Shown here: positions 25,590-37,151 of the stretch, in pieces | How the letters are laid out: each line of letters starts with the position of its first letter | Position numbering within the stretch: the stretch's first letter is position 1 | Source: Chrysoperla carnea | Taxonomy: Eukaryota > Arthropoda > Insecta > Neuroptera > Chrysopidae | Direction: 5' to 3' | Assembly: GCF_905475395.1 (NCBI RefSeq) | Contig: NC_058339.1 | Location: forward strand, 41,363,172-41,427,171 | DNA length: 64,000 nt | Notes under the pieces: generated by a model | What the model saw: only the letters and a program-made list of their open reading frames with translations | What the model was told of the DNA's origin: nothing | Databases searched by the model: none | Program-made: the position numbers and the translations under genes

Positions 25590-27613
25590 AAGTATTTGAA
25601 AAAAGCCATGTGATAATAGGTGATAATTGGAACCGATTGTATTTTTTGCAAGCGTATATTGAATACTGGTACTGGATTGATAAACGTAATCGAATTCATT
25701 ATTATTTGAAGGTTAGACATTACTCATTCTTGTTAATTAATATAAATTTATTTTCTTCATTAGCAATAATATTCTAATTATTTGGGAAAAATTTATCACA
25801 TTTTGTAAATATTTACCTGACTATGATGTTTTGTGTACCTAATTCAATAACATAAATAAAATAATAGAAGGTATTTAAATCTAGATGATAAATGAAAAAA
25901 CATTAATTGGGATTCGAATCCTAGTTTTGATCTTTCTTATACTTAGCTTAATTAAGTGATGAGTATTATTTACGCATAAAAGAGGTATATTTACCTATAG
26001 TGTAGGCGCTGAGTGGGTTTCGTATGCATTTACGGGTCCTACCGAACAAGGAGTGTATTTCGACGTATTTTGATCCGCTATATCTGAATTTTTAACTTGC
26101 TCATCGCTCAGAGTGGGGGGAAATTTGTTATAAACAAACTAATTGTTTATACGGCCATAGCTCCTAATCTATTGAAAATTTTACGAAAAAATTGTGTACC
26201 ATTTTATTGTACACGAAAAAAAACAAATATTTCTTATTCGTCTTGATACGACCAGCAGAACTGGAGATATGGTTAAAATTGTAAAAATTCGTACATTGGC
26301 CAATAAATAATAGTTTTGTACTTTAAGGTACTTATTTTGAAGTAAAAATACAGTTTATGCAATAGCAACGAAGCTAGCATGAGCCCTTAGCGAAAGAAAA
26401 CCCCATATAATTATATATGAGAAAATTGCAAATTTATTATGTTGAAGAATCTTTTTTATTTTTTCAAATATCTCTTTTAAAACTTGAGTTGTTGCAACCG
26501 AACGCGAATGTATTAATCAATTCTGATTCAATCAAATTAAACATGAAATGGGGGCCGGTGAACGTTGCATCAAATCAGGTATGTTTTTTTTTTTTTTTTG
26601 ATATGTTGCAATGTAAAGGCAATGTTAAATCCAAGTTTACGATCTCGGCAAACGACCGTATCATGTTGAATCTGACGAATTGACGATAGAGTAAAAATTA
26701 TAAAAAAGAAAAATGTGACGCTCTTGTTCTATTAACCGATTAAGTAATAACTTACGCAACCATACTTAAAGTATATTATTGTCAACGTTTTGCTTAAATG
26801 CAATGATTTGTTGCTTATAAAACGAAAACGGAATTATAAACTATTATGATTATTTATTTATTTATTTTACGACGCTCGTTTTTCTCAGTAATAGGTAAAA
26901 TAAGTTAAAAATATGCACATTGCGTATAAGTATACACCTTGAATTTAACCTTGATCCAGCATATTTGGGTAAGTTTTTATGAAAACACTAGCGGTCTAAC
27001 TTAAACCTTCCCCGAATCTTTTAATAGTGGCAGAAATTGAATACAAAAATATATTCCATGTATAGTTAGAATTTTACGTTCAATTTTGGCCAAATGTCTC
27101 TCTTTTTATGAGACTTATCATTAAATGGCCCGAGGTGCCTTCTAGATGACCCTCAAGATCAAGGAGGGACATTTCGAAAGCAAACTGTGTTTAAAAGATG
27201 TCCGTTTTACTCAACATTTTTTGTTTGTAAAATTGTTTGTGTCTGCAAGATTTTTTAACCTATTTATCAAAATGGTCCACCCTGTACTTATATGGATAAG
27301 CCGATTGGGCAGAACCCTAAGCTTTAAATTTATTTTAAAAGCTCGTAGAACTCGATCGTTTCTTTTAAACTTTAACTTATTGAGGTTTTACTGTGAATCT
27401 GTTAAAGCTAAGATTGGCAACACTGCCGTAACGTGAAAATAATATTATGTAGCTTAATATCTTAATATATTTAAAAACTATGTATTATAACTTTTAATTT
27501 CGAACTAGACAAACTTAAATTTTACTAAAATTTAAGAAAATCATCCTTAATGTGAACTTTAGGTATTCCATGCTACATGTGATGCTGCATCGCTAATCGG
27601 CCGGCTAAACTAA
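25590..27613. other. Intergenic DNA between the divergent secreted-protein and SelF genes
   Basis: Holds a tRNA-like sequence (25912..25970) and, near 27060..27290, a transposon-like stretch ending with GGTCCACCCTGTAC. Short frames here have no recognisable product. Confidence 0.5.
25912..25970 (-). repeat. tRNA-like sequence
   Basis: On the minus strand CACTTAATTAAGCTAAGTAT, then AAAGATCAAAACTAGGATTC merging into the B-box GGATTCGAATCCC. The D arm is degenerate. Confidence 0.35.
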
Positions 27614-27615
27614 TA

Positions 27616-27627
27616 TGGCAACACTGT
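27616..27627 (+). promoter_or_regulatory. TGGCAACACTGT element upstream of the SelF gene
   Basis: The sequence TGGCAACACTGT lies 172 bases upstream of the SelF ATG; a near copy, TTGGCAACACTG, is at 27414..27425. It resembles Drosophila core-promoter Motif 1 (YGGTCACACTR), common at TATA-less housekeeping promoters. The functional assignment is inference. Confidence 0.3.
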
Positions 27628-27798
27628 AATTTAAAACCTTTAAAATGTCATTGTAACAGTTGACAGAAGAACATGATGATCAATATGAAATAAATTAATG
27701 AAGTTGTGTTAAATAAAAATAAATAATCAAATATAAATATTGAATCAATATTTAATTTTAATTATCAATTTATAAACAAGTAAATTATTTAAATTAAA

Positions 27799-29478
27799 AT
27801 GAAAAATTATATTTTGTTTTTCATATTAACACTTTTCTTAGTAAGTACTTTTTAATAAATATTGATATGAAAATAATTAATAATTTCATAATAATGTTTT
27901 TTATATTCAGATAGTAACAAGTGCTGAATATTCAGCTGATGATTGCTGGCAATTAGGTTTTAATAAAGCTAATTTGCTTTGTTCGAGGTGTAATCAATTA
28001 AGTGATTTTCAATTAGACATTTTAAAGTAAGTAGGTAATAATTTAGGTGATTACGTGTACTTTATATTTTTCTTTTTTATAAAATATTTGATGAGTATTT
28101 GTATTTTTCGATGATATAGTCATTATGAATAATTCGAATGTGATTGCTTAATCACAATTGCATTATCAATTATCAAAAATAATTTTGCATAATCCTGATA
28201 TTTTTGTCTATACATATTTCTGATATTTCTTTAAAAATCATGAAATTTGAAAAAAGTTAAAATTTATGTAAAAATATACTTAAATATTCTGATTTCGAGT
28301 CATAAAAGCACTTTTTTCTTTTAAAATATTAAAATTAAAAATCGTAATTTTAAGCTGTATATCACGTGACCTAAAACGCGGGTAAGCCCTGCTGTGATGT
28401 CAGCGGTATGAGTCATAGAGAGTAGACAGTTGGGTATAATAAATACATAGATAAGTATTTATATTATAATCAGATGTCTATGAATATATATGTCAAAATT
28501 ATTTGTTTTATATCGTATAGTGATACCCATATTACGTCATCAAATTGGATGCCCGCGTTTTTGACAGTAAAAACGGTTTAAAATTTAATTAATTTAAGTT
28601 TTTGGCAAGAAAGCGTGTGTAGTTTTCCGAAATAAATTTTTGATGGCTATTTATTAGCAAAATCAACATTTTGAAGTACTACCCTATTGGCGAAATATCT
28701 ATATTTAATATAAGTCTATTATAAAATTATAATTCACTATTATTAAAAATTCTTAAATTCATATTGGTTTTGCTGCTAATAGCGCGACTCGGCAAAATGA
28801 ATGCGTGCACTCTATACATCGAAAATTTGTATATAAGTAACATTATGTGGACGATACCCGTATGTCTTAAGAACCCTCTCGGCCAAATACACCTATTGGC
28901 GATCGTTCATTGTGAACACTAAAAATCAGTTCATGCTTTTATTTAAATTACCATCGGAAATTAGTACGATCGAGTACAGAACCCAAAAGTTATGCAATTT
29001 CTAAATGTCTACAAAACTTGTGTTTTGATGCTGACACTACCCGCGTGTTTTCATCAGCTTTTTTCAATATTCATTTTTTTTAATCCTACAAAGTGTTTTT
29101 GTTTACAAGCGGATGTGTCGCCATTAATATTTTTATTTTTTCAGAGATCACTGTAAAGAATGTTGTACTCCTGATGAAAATCCTGAGACAGCTAAAAAGT
29201 ATGCAAAAGCTGTGCTAGAAGTTTGCACATGTAAATTTGGAGCCTATCCACAAATTCAAGCATTCATCAAAAGTGATCGACCGAACAAATTTCCTAATTT
29301 AAAAATTCATTATGTACGTGGTTTAGATCCAATAATAAAATTAATGAATGAAAATAATGAAGTTGAGGAAACTTTAGCAATTCATAAATGGAATACGGAT
29401 TCAGTAGATGAATTTTTAAAAACACATTTAATGAGCGATGATGATGAGAAAGATTACTTAAAAACTAATCAAATTTAA
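27799..29478 (+). CDS. SelenoF: Selenoprotein F (15-kDa selenoprotein) family, cysteine form
   Basis: Three exons: 27799..27840, 27911..28026, 29145..29478, joined at GTAAGT donors and CAG acceptors to give 163 residues, close to the vertebrate length. Residues 1 to about 19 form a signal peptide (hydrophobic core ILFFILTLFLIV, cleavage near TSA|EY), which fits the known ER location. A cysteine-rich N-terminal half (DDCWQLGF, CSRCNQL, HCKECC) corresponds to the region that binds UDP-glucose:glycoprotein glucosyltransferase in vertebrates. The thioredoxin-like half carries the redox motif C-T-C in LEVCTCKFG, then YVRGLDP and KWNTDSVDEFL. Vertebrates have Cys-x-Sec here; the second position is an ordinary TGT, so no stop recoding is needed. 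The role in ER glycoprotein quality control is inferred from the family. Confidence 0.93.
28027..29144 (+). other. Intron 2 of SelF, carrying a hairpin repeat
   Basis: A 1118-base intron. It holds an inverted repeat whose arms are AAACGCGGGTAAGCC (from 28374) and GGATGCCCGCGTTTT (to 28561), around 190 bases in all, likely a small mobile-element relic. The rest is AT-rich with nothing recognised. Confidence 0.6.
28373..28561. repeat. Imperfect inverted repeat in the SelF intron
   Basis: Arms near 28373..28388 and 28547..28561 pair around the GC-rich core ACGCGGG/CCCGCGT. ATGTCAGCGG near 28397 and ATTACGTCAT near 28531 also face each other. Confidence 0.45.
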
Positions 29479-29491
29479 TGTAATTTTTTAG

Positions 29492-29497
29492 AATAAA
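29492..29497 (+). promoter_or_regulatory. Polyadenylation signal of the SelF gene
   Basis: AATAAA starting 14 bases after the TAA. If used, the 3' UTR is only a few tens of bases, too short for a SECIS stem-loop, consistent with a cysteine-only protein. Confidence 0.5.
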
Positions 29498-29703
29498 ACT
29501 ATTTTGTAATTTCATTACAAAATTTTATTTAACTTGTAACGTATGTATGTATGAATGAATGTATGTTTGTCTGGGTGGAATCTTCCTACTCATTTTTGAA
29601 GCAGTAATGGTCGACGGATTGAGCTGAAATTTGGCATGCGTGCTTAGTTTGGATGACAATGCATGATAAGGGTAAGTGGCGTCCTGATTTTTCCATAGGT
29701 TCC

Positions 29704-29950
29704 AAAATACTTTTTAAAGGACAAACTTTAATGGTATTCTATGAGTCACTCATACACGACTATTTTTAAAAGCTTGAGGCGCTCAATATCAAGAATAAAT
29801 CGAAAAATAAGTAGGTATGTAGAGTGGATGAGGCGCTTCGATTCATTTTTGAGATTTTAAATTGGGTGCCTCAAGCTTTTCCAAATAGCCGTGCATGAAT
29901 TATTTTCTACTTTTTAGTGCAATAAAAGCTTGTCCCTTAAAAAGTATTTT
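29704..29950. repeat. 247-bp hairpin repeat downstream of SelF
   Basis: AAAATACTTTTTAAAGGACA at left faces TGTCCCTTAAAAAGTATTTT at right. The inner arms also pair: CGACTATTTTTAAAAGCTTG with CAAGCTTTTCCAAATAGCCG. A longer repeat-like lead-in (29543..29700) precedes it. Confidence 0.75.
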
Positions 29951-32120
29951 TATTAATATTGTTTTTATTTTTATTGCAACTTTTGCTCCTTAATTATAAA
30001 ATAGGCAACGGAATAAACAGAAGGGAATACTCGAGGAGTTATGTAATTATCTTGTAATTCATATAAGGCTGGTATAACGTATAATATTTTCGATTCTATT
30101 AAATAGGCATGGTACTTTGATCATAACATACTTAAAGAAAAGAAGTTTGGATAAACAGAAATGGTTTGAAGAAAACGATTCTCTAATTCGGTTACTCATT
30201 ATTTATACTTAGTACCGATATCACATGTATTGATAATCTTTTTTTCTTTAAGATATCGGTACCGGTACTAACTGACACTACTGATGGCTTAATTCGTGTC
30301 ATCGGTATTACATTTATTGCCGTCAAATAAATGGTTTAGATGAGCGAGAAAGATAATGTGACCAATACCTGACTATAGCCTTTATTTTCTTTGCCATTAC
30401 CAATCTTTGATTTCAAATCAAAAGAATAAGAGACAAAATAAATAAAATTGTGTAAAAAACACGATAATAATGTTAGTTTTTCTGAGATAAAGAGACTGAA
30501 ATCTCTCCAGAATATCGCTCTTCCCGTACGATTTTCAACATCTCAGAAACTACACTTTGTTTACGGTATTAGTCGATATCACAGAAATTCATCCAATCGT
30601 TAAAGAAATGTTTGTAATTTTGGGCCAAAATTATTCTAGAAAATAATTTCTATACAAATCGGAAACACAAAAGATATCCCATTTTGGCTATGATCCACAT
30701 GGATAGGGACGGCAAGCTATTTGTAAAATATTCAATTCGCGATTGTAGCTCAAAGGTTAAAGTATTTGTATTAAACATTTTGAATTTGATTTGAATCCTT
30801 TAAGTTGTAAATTTTATTTTCAACATTAATATAAATTTTACGGCAATAGCATAAACTTATTTTTTTAAATTTTGTCAGTAAAATCACTAAATTATTTTTT
30901 TTAATTTTGTCAATCCTTCTAGAGATTTTGTGATATTGATAATTGTTAATAAGAAAGTTCATTCTTTAGAGATTCTGTTATAATTTCGCTCATATTTATT
31001 TCCAAATGTTTCGAGCTATAAAATAATGTACTCCGAGTTTTTGAATAGCTTCGTCGTAAGCTATGCATAACTATTAACAAGCTTGTAAACTTAATTGCCT
31101 ATCTTTTTCTTTTTTTTTAAATAGATATTTTAAGTGTTATAAAATAAATCGATTGCTAGACTTCTCCCAAATTATAAACAACTTCATTAGCTCACAATTG
31201 TTGTTGTGAACTATTGGCAATAACTTTAGTAGCGAATTATAAACATCATTTTATTCTACACAAAAATACGTTCAAACATTTTGAACTCCGTATCTGAGTT
31301 TGTTTTAAAAATTTATTTGTTAAAAAATTAGTTTTAATTAACATTGCTTGGCTCCAATATTATTTAAATCAGAAATGTCCCACTGGACACTGCCTGTACA
31401 AATATCGCTGATATTTTATTATCTTTAATTAATTAATAAATATTATATTGTCCAGCGGCATGGCACCTAAAGGATGTAGGAGCGATCCTGTGATAGTGGT
31501 TGCGTAGGAGTTGCATATCTAAGTCCTAATGGATCCAGGTTGGCATGACCTTAAATTTTTAGTTGTCCCAAAAAATAACCTGTCACAATAGAAATCTTTC
31601 TCCTTCAACTTGCTACTTGCAAATCAACAGGCCTACATTATTTGAACCAAGCATTTATTTTCGGTTGTCTTCAATAAAACCTGTCTCCAAGGAGCATTTT
31701 GTGTCCAAAGAAGGTGCAGCTAAAGAAGCTATAACTATTAAAGTACTATCTGCAGATCTAAGTGTGGCAACATGACCAAATATTTCGCAAATCCATAATT
31801 AAGTTAGGGGTCGATTGCACCTGCAGACCTAGGAAGCTTGAAGATGTTTATTCTCTAATAATTATTTAAATATTTTAATGTACGTGGCTATCTCGCACTT
31901 TAACTTTATAGTAAATTTCTGCACGTAGCTCGTTTCAAACAGAATACTGATTCAATTTCGTTTGTAAAAATACACTTTAAAATTGAAAATGCTTTGAAAC
32001 ACATTTTTTAAAATATTTTTTTTCAAACCGACAAAGCTTTTTAAGATCAAATTTTCGTTAAAATAGAAATTATTAAATCACAAAAAAATAAAACAAAATT
32101 GATGATAATTAGATTACATA
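29951..32120. other. Intergenic DNA between SelF and COX8 (convergent genes)
   Basis: One tRNA-like sequence at 30743..30800 and another possible SINE-like patch at about 31453..31550 (CAGCGGCATGGCACC, CCAGGTTGGCATGACC). Otherwise nothing recognised. Confidence 0.5.
30743..30800 (+). repeat. tRNA-like sequence
   Basis: TGTAGCTCAAAGGTTAAAG, then AAACATTTTGAATTTG and GATTTGAATCC in tRNA-like spacing. It is a probable tRNA-derived SINE head, mutated in the T arm. Confidence 0.4.
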
Positions 32121-32184
32121 TTTATTTTCACTATTTTTTTAATTCGGACTAGACAAGATCATTGAAATACACTCCATAATTTAT

Positions 32185-32376
32185 TTATTCATCACCACGA
32201 TAATTCTTCAAATTTGCCAAAACATACACGGGGTATGCAGTGCTTACTAACCCCATGAAAGCACAGTGTAAAAATTTGCTGGTTGTAGATATTTTAACAC
32301 GTGGAGGTCCAGAAACATACACAATAGATTTGGCTCCTTTTGGAATTAAGGGAACAATTTTTGTGATAGCTTGCAT
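32185..32376 (-). CDS. COX8: Probable cytochrome c oxidase subunit 8 (63 residues)
   Basis: The whole protein lies in one exon that begins at the ATG: CCATTTTAG directly precedes it, so a non-coding first exon is likely, with a donor GTAAGTAC whose first G is at 32448 (72-base intron). Residues 1-30 are basic and free of acidic residues (MQAITKIVPLIPKGAKSI), like a mitochondrial presequence. YVSGPPRVKIS follows, then one membrane segment at about 33-56 and a short tail, ANLKNYRGDE. Overall design and tail match the COX8 pattern of one transmembrane helix and a short terminal end resembling LxTYRRPE of vertebrate COX8. The product would be a small inner-membrane subunit of respiratory complex IV. 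Another single-pass mitochondrial subunit is possible. AATAAA overlaps the stop, and another is at plus 32121..32126. Confidence 0.6.
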   Translation of the reverse strand: MQAITKIVPLIPKGAKSIVYVSGPPRVKISTTSKFLHCAFMGLVSTAYPVYVLANLKNYRGDE

Positions 32377-32449
32377 CTAAAATGGAAAAATTAATTATTT
32401 TTTATTATTCAAGAATTATTTCGTTTAATTAATTTTGGAAGTACTTACT

Positions 32450-35400
32450 TTTGTAAAAAAAAATTTGTTACAATTTACACAAGGACTTGACAAAATTAAT
32501 CTAAACACACCTAATTTACTAAAGGTACCTTATCTTATCGACTTCCACGGGTATAATCAATATATTTCTTGAGTTTCTACACTATGAGCAATATCAATTC
32601 ACGATAATACACAGGATGTTTAGTATTTCAGTGGTTTAAATAGGGAAAGTAATAAATATTTAAATTACTTTATGCTATAAGAAACCTATGCTATAAAACG
32701 TTTATGTAATATTCTTTTTTGAATCTGTTTAATATTTATTTGTAGAAATCAATAGGAATAATGTTTTTCTTTTTTATTTCATGGAAATTTTTTCTACTTA
32801 TGTTTTTTCAAAAGTATACTTATACAAACAACATGTGTCTTTAAACATATATCTAATAACGTAAATAAATGAAAACTTTATCAAAACAATTCAACTTTTC
32901 TATACAGTAATAAGTTAGCATGAACATTTTCAAGAACTTGACATATAGATGATTTATCATTTGATGAAAAGTAGTATAAAATTCGAACAAATAACCAGAT
33001 CCATGCAATGGATATAAATATAATTGGTCGTAGAAAACAAAAAATCAGTGTTTAAATCATGTTTAATCCATAGGATATATTCAAATCAATTAAATTAGTG
33101 ATAGTCCTTAAGATAGTGACAGTATTGAGTGCATCACTTTCTAACTTTTGTTTCAACTTTCAAAGAGGATTGAATAGAATTTCAATGTTGACTAGCATGG
33201 GCAGAAGTCCGAGATTTACTCATGGATAATATTTTGAAAAATTCGTAAACGATTAGTCGTTTATGTTTAAAAATCAGCTTAAATATGCCCAATGGCATAG
33301 CTAGGTGGACAAGGGCCCCGGTGTATAGAGAAAAAATCGGGTCCCCACCCACTCTTATAACTAGTCCAAAGAACGACCACTGGACAATGCGAACACGACT
33401 TAATAGAAACAGAATGCGAAACGGTCTCAGGTGTGTCCCTATGAAAATGAACCGCCAGCAACCCTCAACCAGATGAGTGAAGATTTTTAGGCATTATCTA
33501 GGACTATTTGACGAAACCTTATACATTATGTTCCTAAAAATCTGATTAATAATATAGATGTGGAACCAGTGGGGAAAGTAAAATAATGAAATATTTATAT
33601 GACTTCTGTACGCTTCCATAACAAATCTTTAATAATTGTGAATGTCTCTAAAAGTTTTCTTGTTTTATTTTTTTAAATTTTCGAATTCTACTTGTTTAAA
33701 AGTTAAAGTTGACTTGAATGAAAGTGTTATATAGCTTGTATAAAAATTCCGAAAGTCAATTTTCATTCTCTTATAATTTATTTTCGTATCAGCTAGAAAT
33801 ATTTAATCTAATCTTTTGATGTAATTTGAAAATAATATGGCAAGAAGTTAAATTTTGAGACCTTGAAAAGAATAGAAAATGTAACTAATCTCTGCAATGT
33901 GAAAACTTTATTACTAATTATTTACGGTTTCGAAGATACTACATAATAAATTTAAATAATAAAAAATGTGACTGCAAATAAAAAAGCAAAAGAAAAAACT
34001 AGTGAAGTAGTTTACATAGCGACTTAAATAGTCCATTATTGGGAAGATTTGAGTCGGTTTAGGTTTTACGAATCCCACTATGTAAAAAAATTGGACTGGT
34101 TTTTATATTCTCAGTTTTTATTTAGCGCAGTAGTTTTTGATTTTTTTAATTTATTTTCTTTACTTTACACTTTTTAGTTAGGATTAAATACCTATACAAT
34201 GATTTCCTCCTTAGCATAGATCTTTGACTTATCTCATTTCCAATCTTTGTATGTAGGTTTGGTTTTTGTGATACTCTAGAGACCAAACGCATGGATCGAT
34301 TTAAATTCAACTTAACATATTCAAGACAAAGCGATTGACGTAAGAATCATCAAAATCGGCTCACGCGTTTGATGACAGAGTGCTGCAAAGAAGGAAACAT
34401 ACATTTACATGTATATTCTATGTAAATCCGTGCGTTTTCTTTGACAAAAAGTTTAAATATAGTCTGATAAACATTCTTTTTCGTCGCGCAGTCGGGTAAA
34501 AATATCGGTTTTGTAGTATTGGTATAATCTACATAATTCATTACGCTTGTGTACATGGTTTAAAAAAAAATTAAAAGTATCGCAATGTTCTATTTTTCAC
34601 GAACACGAGTTTGAATGCAAAAAGAAAGCAAGAAAATCCTTTTTCTTGACGAAGTCCATTCAATTTTTACCATTTCTATTTTTCCATAAATACTTAATGC
34701 TATAATTTTTTAATTTTTAGTTTACTATTTAATGTTAAAATAAATATTTAGCAACCAAAAGTGTAAATAAAAATTGAGATTGTTCATAATTATATACTTT
34801 ATTCTTATTTTAACATGAAAGTGAGAGAAAAAAGCCAGTGAACTTTTGGGTTATAAATTTTCCAAGCAGAGGAAGCAAGATGTGTTTTAGCATGGTTCAG
34901 CCTTTGACTGAGCCACAAATTTTATTTTCAGCTTAAATTGTTTTCCTCTGCAAAAATTTTTTTTTAGAAAATTGCGTTGCTAAAAAAATTTTCACCAAAA
35001 TTGTACAAAATAAATTTTCTTAATCAGCCCTAAAATATTTTTTTTTAGAAATTGGCAACGAATTTTCGTAATATTTTTTTTAGATACGAACTACACTAAA
35101 TATGTATAAAGTTTATCAAAAATCAATCTTTTATGTTTCTCAGTTTAGATAAGTAAAAATCGTTATCTTCTAATGAACTTTTCTCAAAAAATATACGTGC
35201 TTTGTAAAATATTTACTCAATAACGAAAATATATAGCGAATGAATAGAAATTTTAACAACGACATGTACAAATGTTTATCTTTTGAAAAGAAAGAAAAAA
35301 TTCTAAGACAAAAATGTTTTTGAAAAATGATAATTTTTTTTCTAAAACTGAAGAATAAATTTTGTATTTACATAAACCATTTAGGGTATTTGTACACAAA

Positions 35401-36561
35401 CAGCTCTGTTAGTTGTTACACCAATCTCGTGTACCGGAAATCAAGAAAAATTATAATTTATAGAGACAAAAGTGACATGTTTTTCATAAATTTGCAAAGT
35501 TCATGCTAACTTCTCCGACATCAAATCATATTGATTTTTATAGGAGTGCACGCATTGTAGACACGCATGTGTCTGTCTGATAGGATCAGTCTACAAGATA
35601 TTTGGATTATGCTCCACAGAGTCGTAACTAAGAGGCAGTTGACCTTGAAAGTTCAACAGTTTTTTTACACACCTTCTATGTAGCCGTAAGTAATTGGAAA
35701 GAGAATTAGGAGTCCCTTGTACATGTGTATTCTAATACTGACTTCAATCAGCTCTCTTGTATAGTAAGATGGACACAGAATAGTTGGTAAGGGAATTGGG
35801 AATATACACCTACCTATTGTGTAGAGGTGTATTTTAATACTCGTTGTAATTCTTTCATGTATTAAAGGTAAAAAGGTACAAAGATGGGAAACTAAAACAA
35901 ATGTTGAAAAGAAAGAAGTTAAGAAGTTACAAAAATATGTAAATATTTCGGTTGTTTCGGTGCACCATATATTACTATATGCTATTCTTCTTCACTAAGC
36001 GAAACCAAATTAATCCGCACAGAAAAAGCGGTTATATTATATTTTAAAGGGAAGACAAAAATTGTCTCTATTGAGACAAGGAAATAATTAATGCCTGAAA
36101 CTTTCGTAAAGAATTGATCGCTAAGAATTTACCCTAAAATATCTTCTGAAGTGCCACATTCTTTCTTGCATGGCAGCGCAGGGGCTATTGATGCCTTTAC
36201 ACTTAAACACTTTCTTGTAAAATTAAGCGCTACATTCATTGTTCCATTGTTGCAGGATACCGTGACGTGTATATTAAAGTCCAAACTATTCGCTTTCCTG
36301 CAGGAAGCTTAGCATATATGTATACGCTTAGCTATCTGTTTAGTGTATACGATAAAAATACAGTTATTGAATACATAAACACAATGGCCATATAATAAGG
36401 ACCAAAGGTCACTTTTGAAAGAAATTCCCGTGTATTTATGTGAGTGTTGTAAACCAGGGTTGAGGAGGATAAAAATACAAAAAGGAAATTTCGATTATTA
36501 GCAAATTTGTAGGAATTAATTTTATTGCAAGTTTCTTGAATTCCAAAATTAAAATTAGGAT
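32450..36561. other. Intergenic DNA upstream of COX8
   Basis: Mostly AT-rich. A GC-richer patch at 33286..33470, and a stretch near 34322..34356 that shares AAGACAAA(T/G)CGATTGACGTA with 867..886. No gene seen. Confidence 0.5.
33286..33360. repeat. GC-richer transposon-end-like patch
   Basis: AATGGCATAGCTAGGTGGAC then AAGGGCCCCGGTG and ATCGGGTCCCC. This resembles the subterminal GGCCCC blocks of the hAT element at 36570..37143, but no paired end was found. Confidence 0.3.
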
Positions 36562-36569
36562 TATATAAT

Positions 36570-37143
36570 CAGGGCCGGATTAACAAGTAGGCAGAAAAGG
36601 CAGTTGCCTGGGGCCCCCGATTTTAGGGGGCCCCAAAAAAATGAAAAAGACTTCTAAAATTTTCTTACAAACATAAAATTCTAGAGAGTGAAAGGAAATA
36701 TAATCAGAACTGAAAATAAATTTTACTCAAAAAAATAAAACTCAATTGGCCGCATTCAAAAGGCGACGACCGACGAAGTAGACAAAGTTCCTAAAAAGGA
36801 CATTTCCGACTACTTTGACACAACTTATAGTCATTTGTATAAGATTCTAATGGAAGATCAATTAGCCGATGTATTTCCTAACACAGAAATAGCTCTTCTG
36901 ATTTTTTTAACATTAATGATCACAAATTGTTCTGCCGAACGATCCTTCTCGCAATTAAAAAAAAAATCGAAGCTGCTGAAAGAGCTACAACGCGACAAGA
37001 GCGATTCGAGATGTTAGGTATACTTTGCATTGAGTCAGATTAAGTTTGTATTTTTTAATCGAAAAAAGAAGGGAACGGACGTGAAAAAAGGGCCCCCAAG
37101 TTGATGGTTGCCTAGGGCCCCGTTGAGGATTAATCCGGCCCTG
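36570..37143 (+). mobile_element. Non-autonomous hAT element with 8-bp target duplication
   Basis: The ends are perfect 14-bp inverted repeats, CAGGGCCGGATTAA at left and its complement at right. The element is flanked by an identical 8-bp duplication, TATATAAT, at 36562..36569 and 37144..37151, as hAT transposases leave. Just inside both ends are GC-rich GGGGCCCC-type subterminal blocks (36610..36637 and 37090..37122), unlike the AT-rich surroundings. Total length 574 bp, far shorter than an autonomous hAT, so it cannot transpose alone. Confidence 0.93.
36770..37060 (+). pseudogene. hAT transposase C-terminal (dimerisation) fragment, frameshifted
   Basis: Inside the 574-bp element a frame encodes a product with LADVFPNTEIALLIFLTLM followed by ITNCSAERSFSQLKK, the signature of the hAT C-terminal dimerisation domain (typical VTNCSAERSFSxLKxIK). 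The frame ends at TAG at 37015, but a neighbouring frame continues with RFEMLGILCIESD, which fits the expected family sequence, so one frameshift is present. The catalytic DDE portion is absent. It is a relic of an internally deleted copy. Confidence 0.85.
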
Positions 37144-37151
37144 TATATAAT

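Noticed and set aside
27146-27436. 96-codon open frame on + upstream of SelF
   Set aside because: It spans a transposon-like stretch with CCACCCTGTA and has no family resemblance. The region is better read as repeat plus SelF upstream DNA.
29479-29700. SECIS element in the SelF 3' region
   Set aside because: The active-site codon is TGT, not TGA, and the downstream hairpin belongs to a repeat beyond the polyA signal.
33279-33476. Overlapping 60- and 63-codon frames on opposite strands
   Set aside because: A GC-richer repeat fragment; neither product resembles a protein family.
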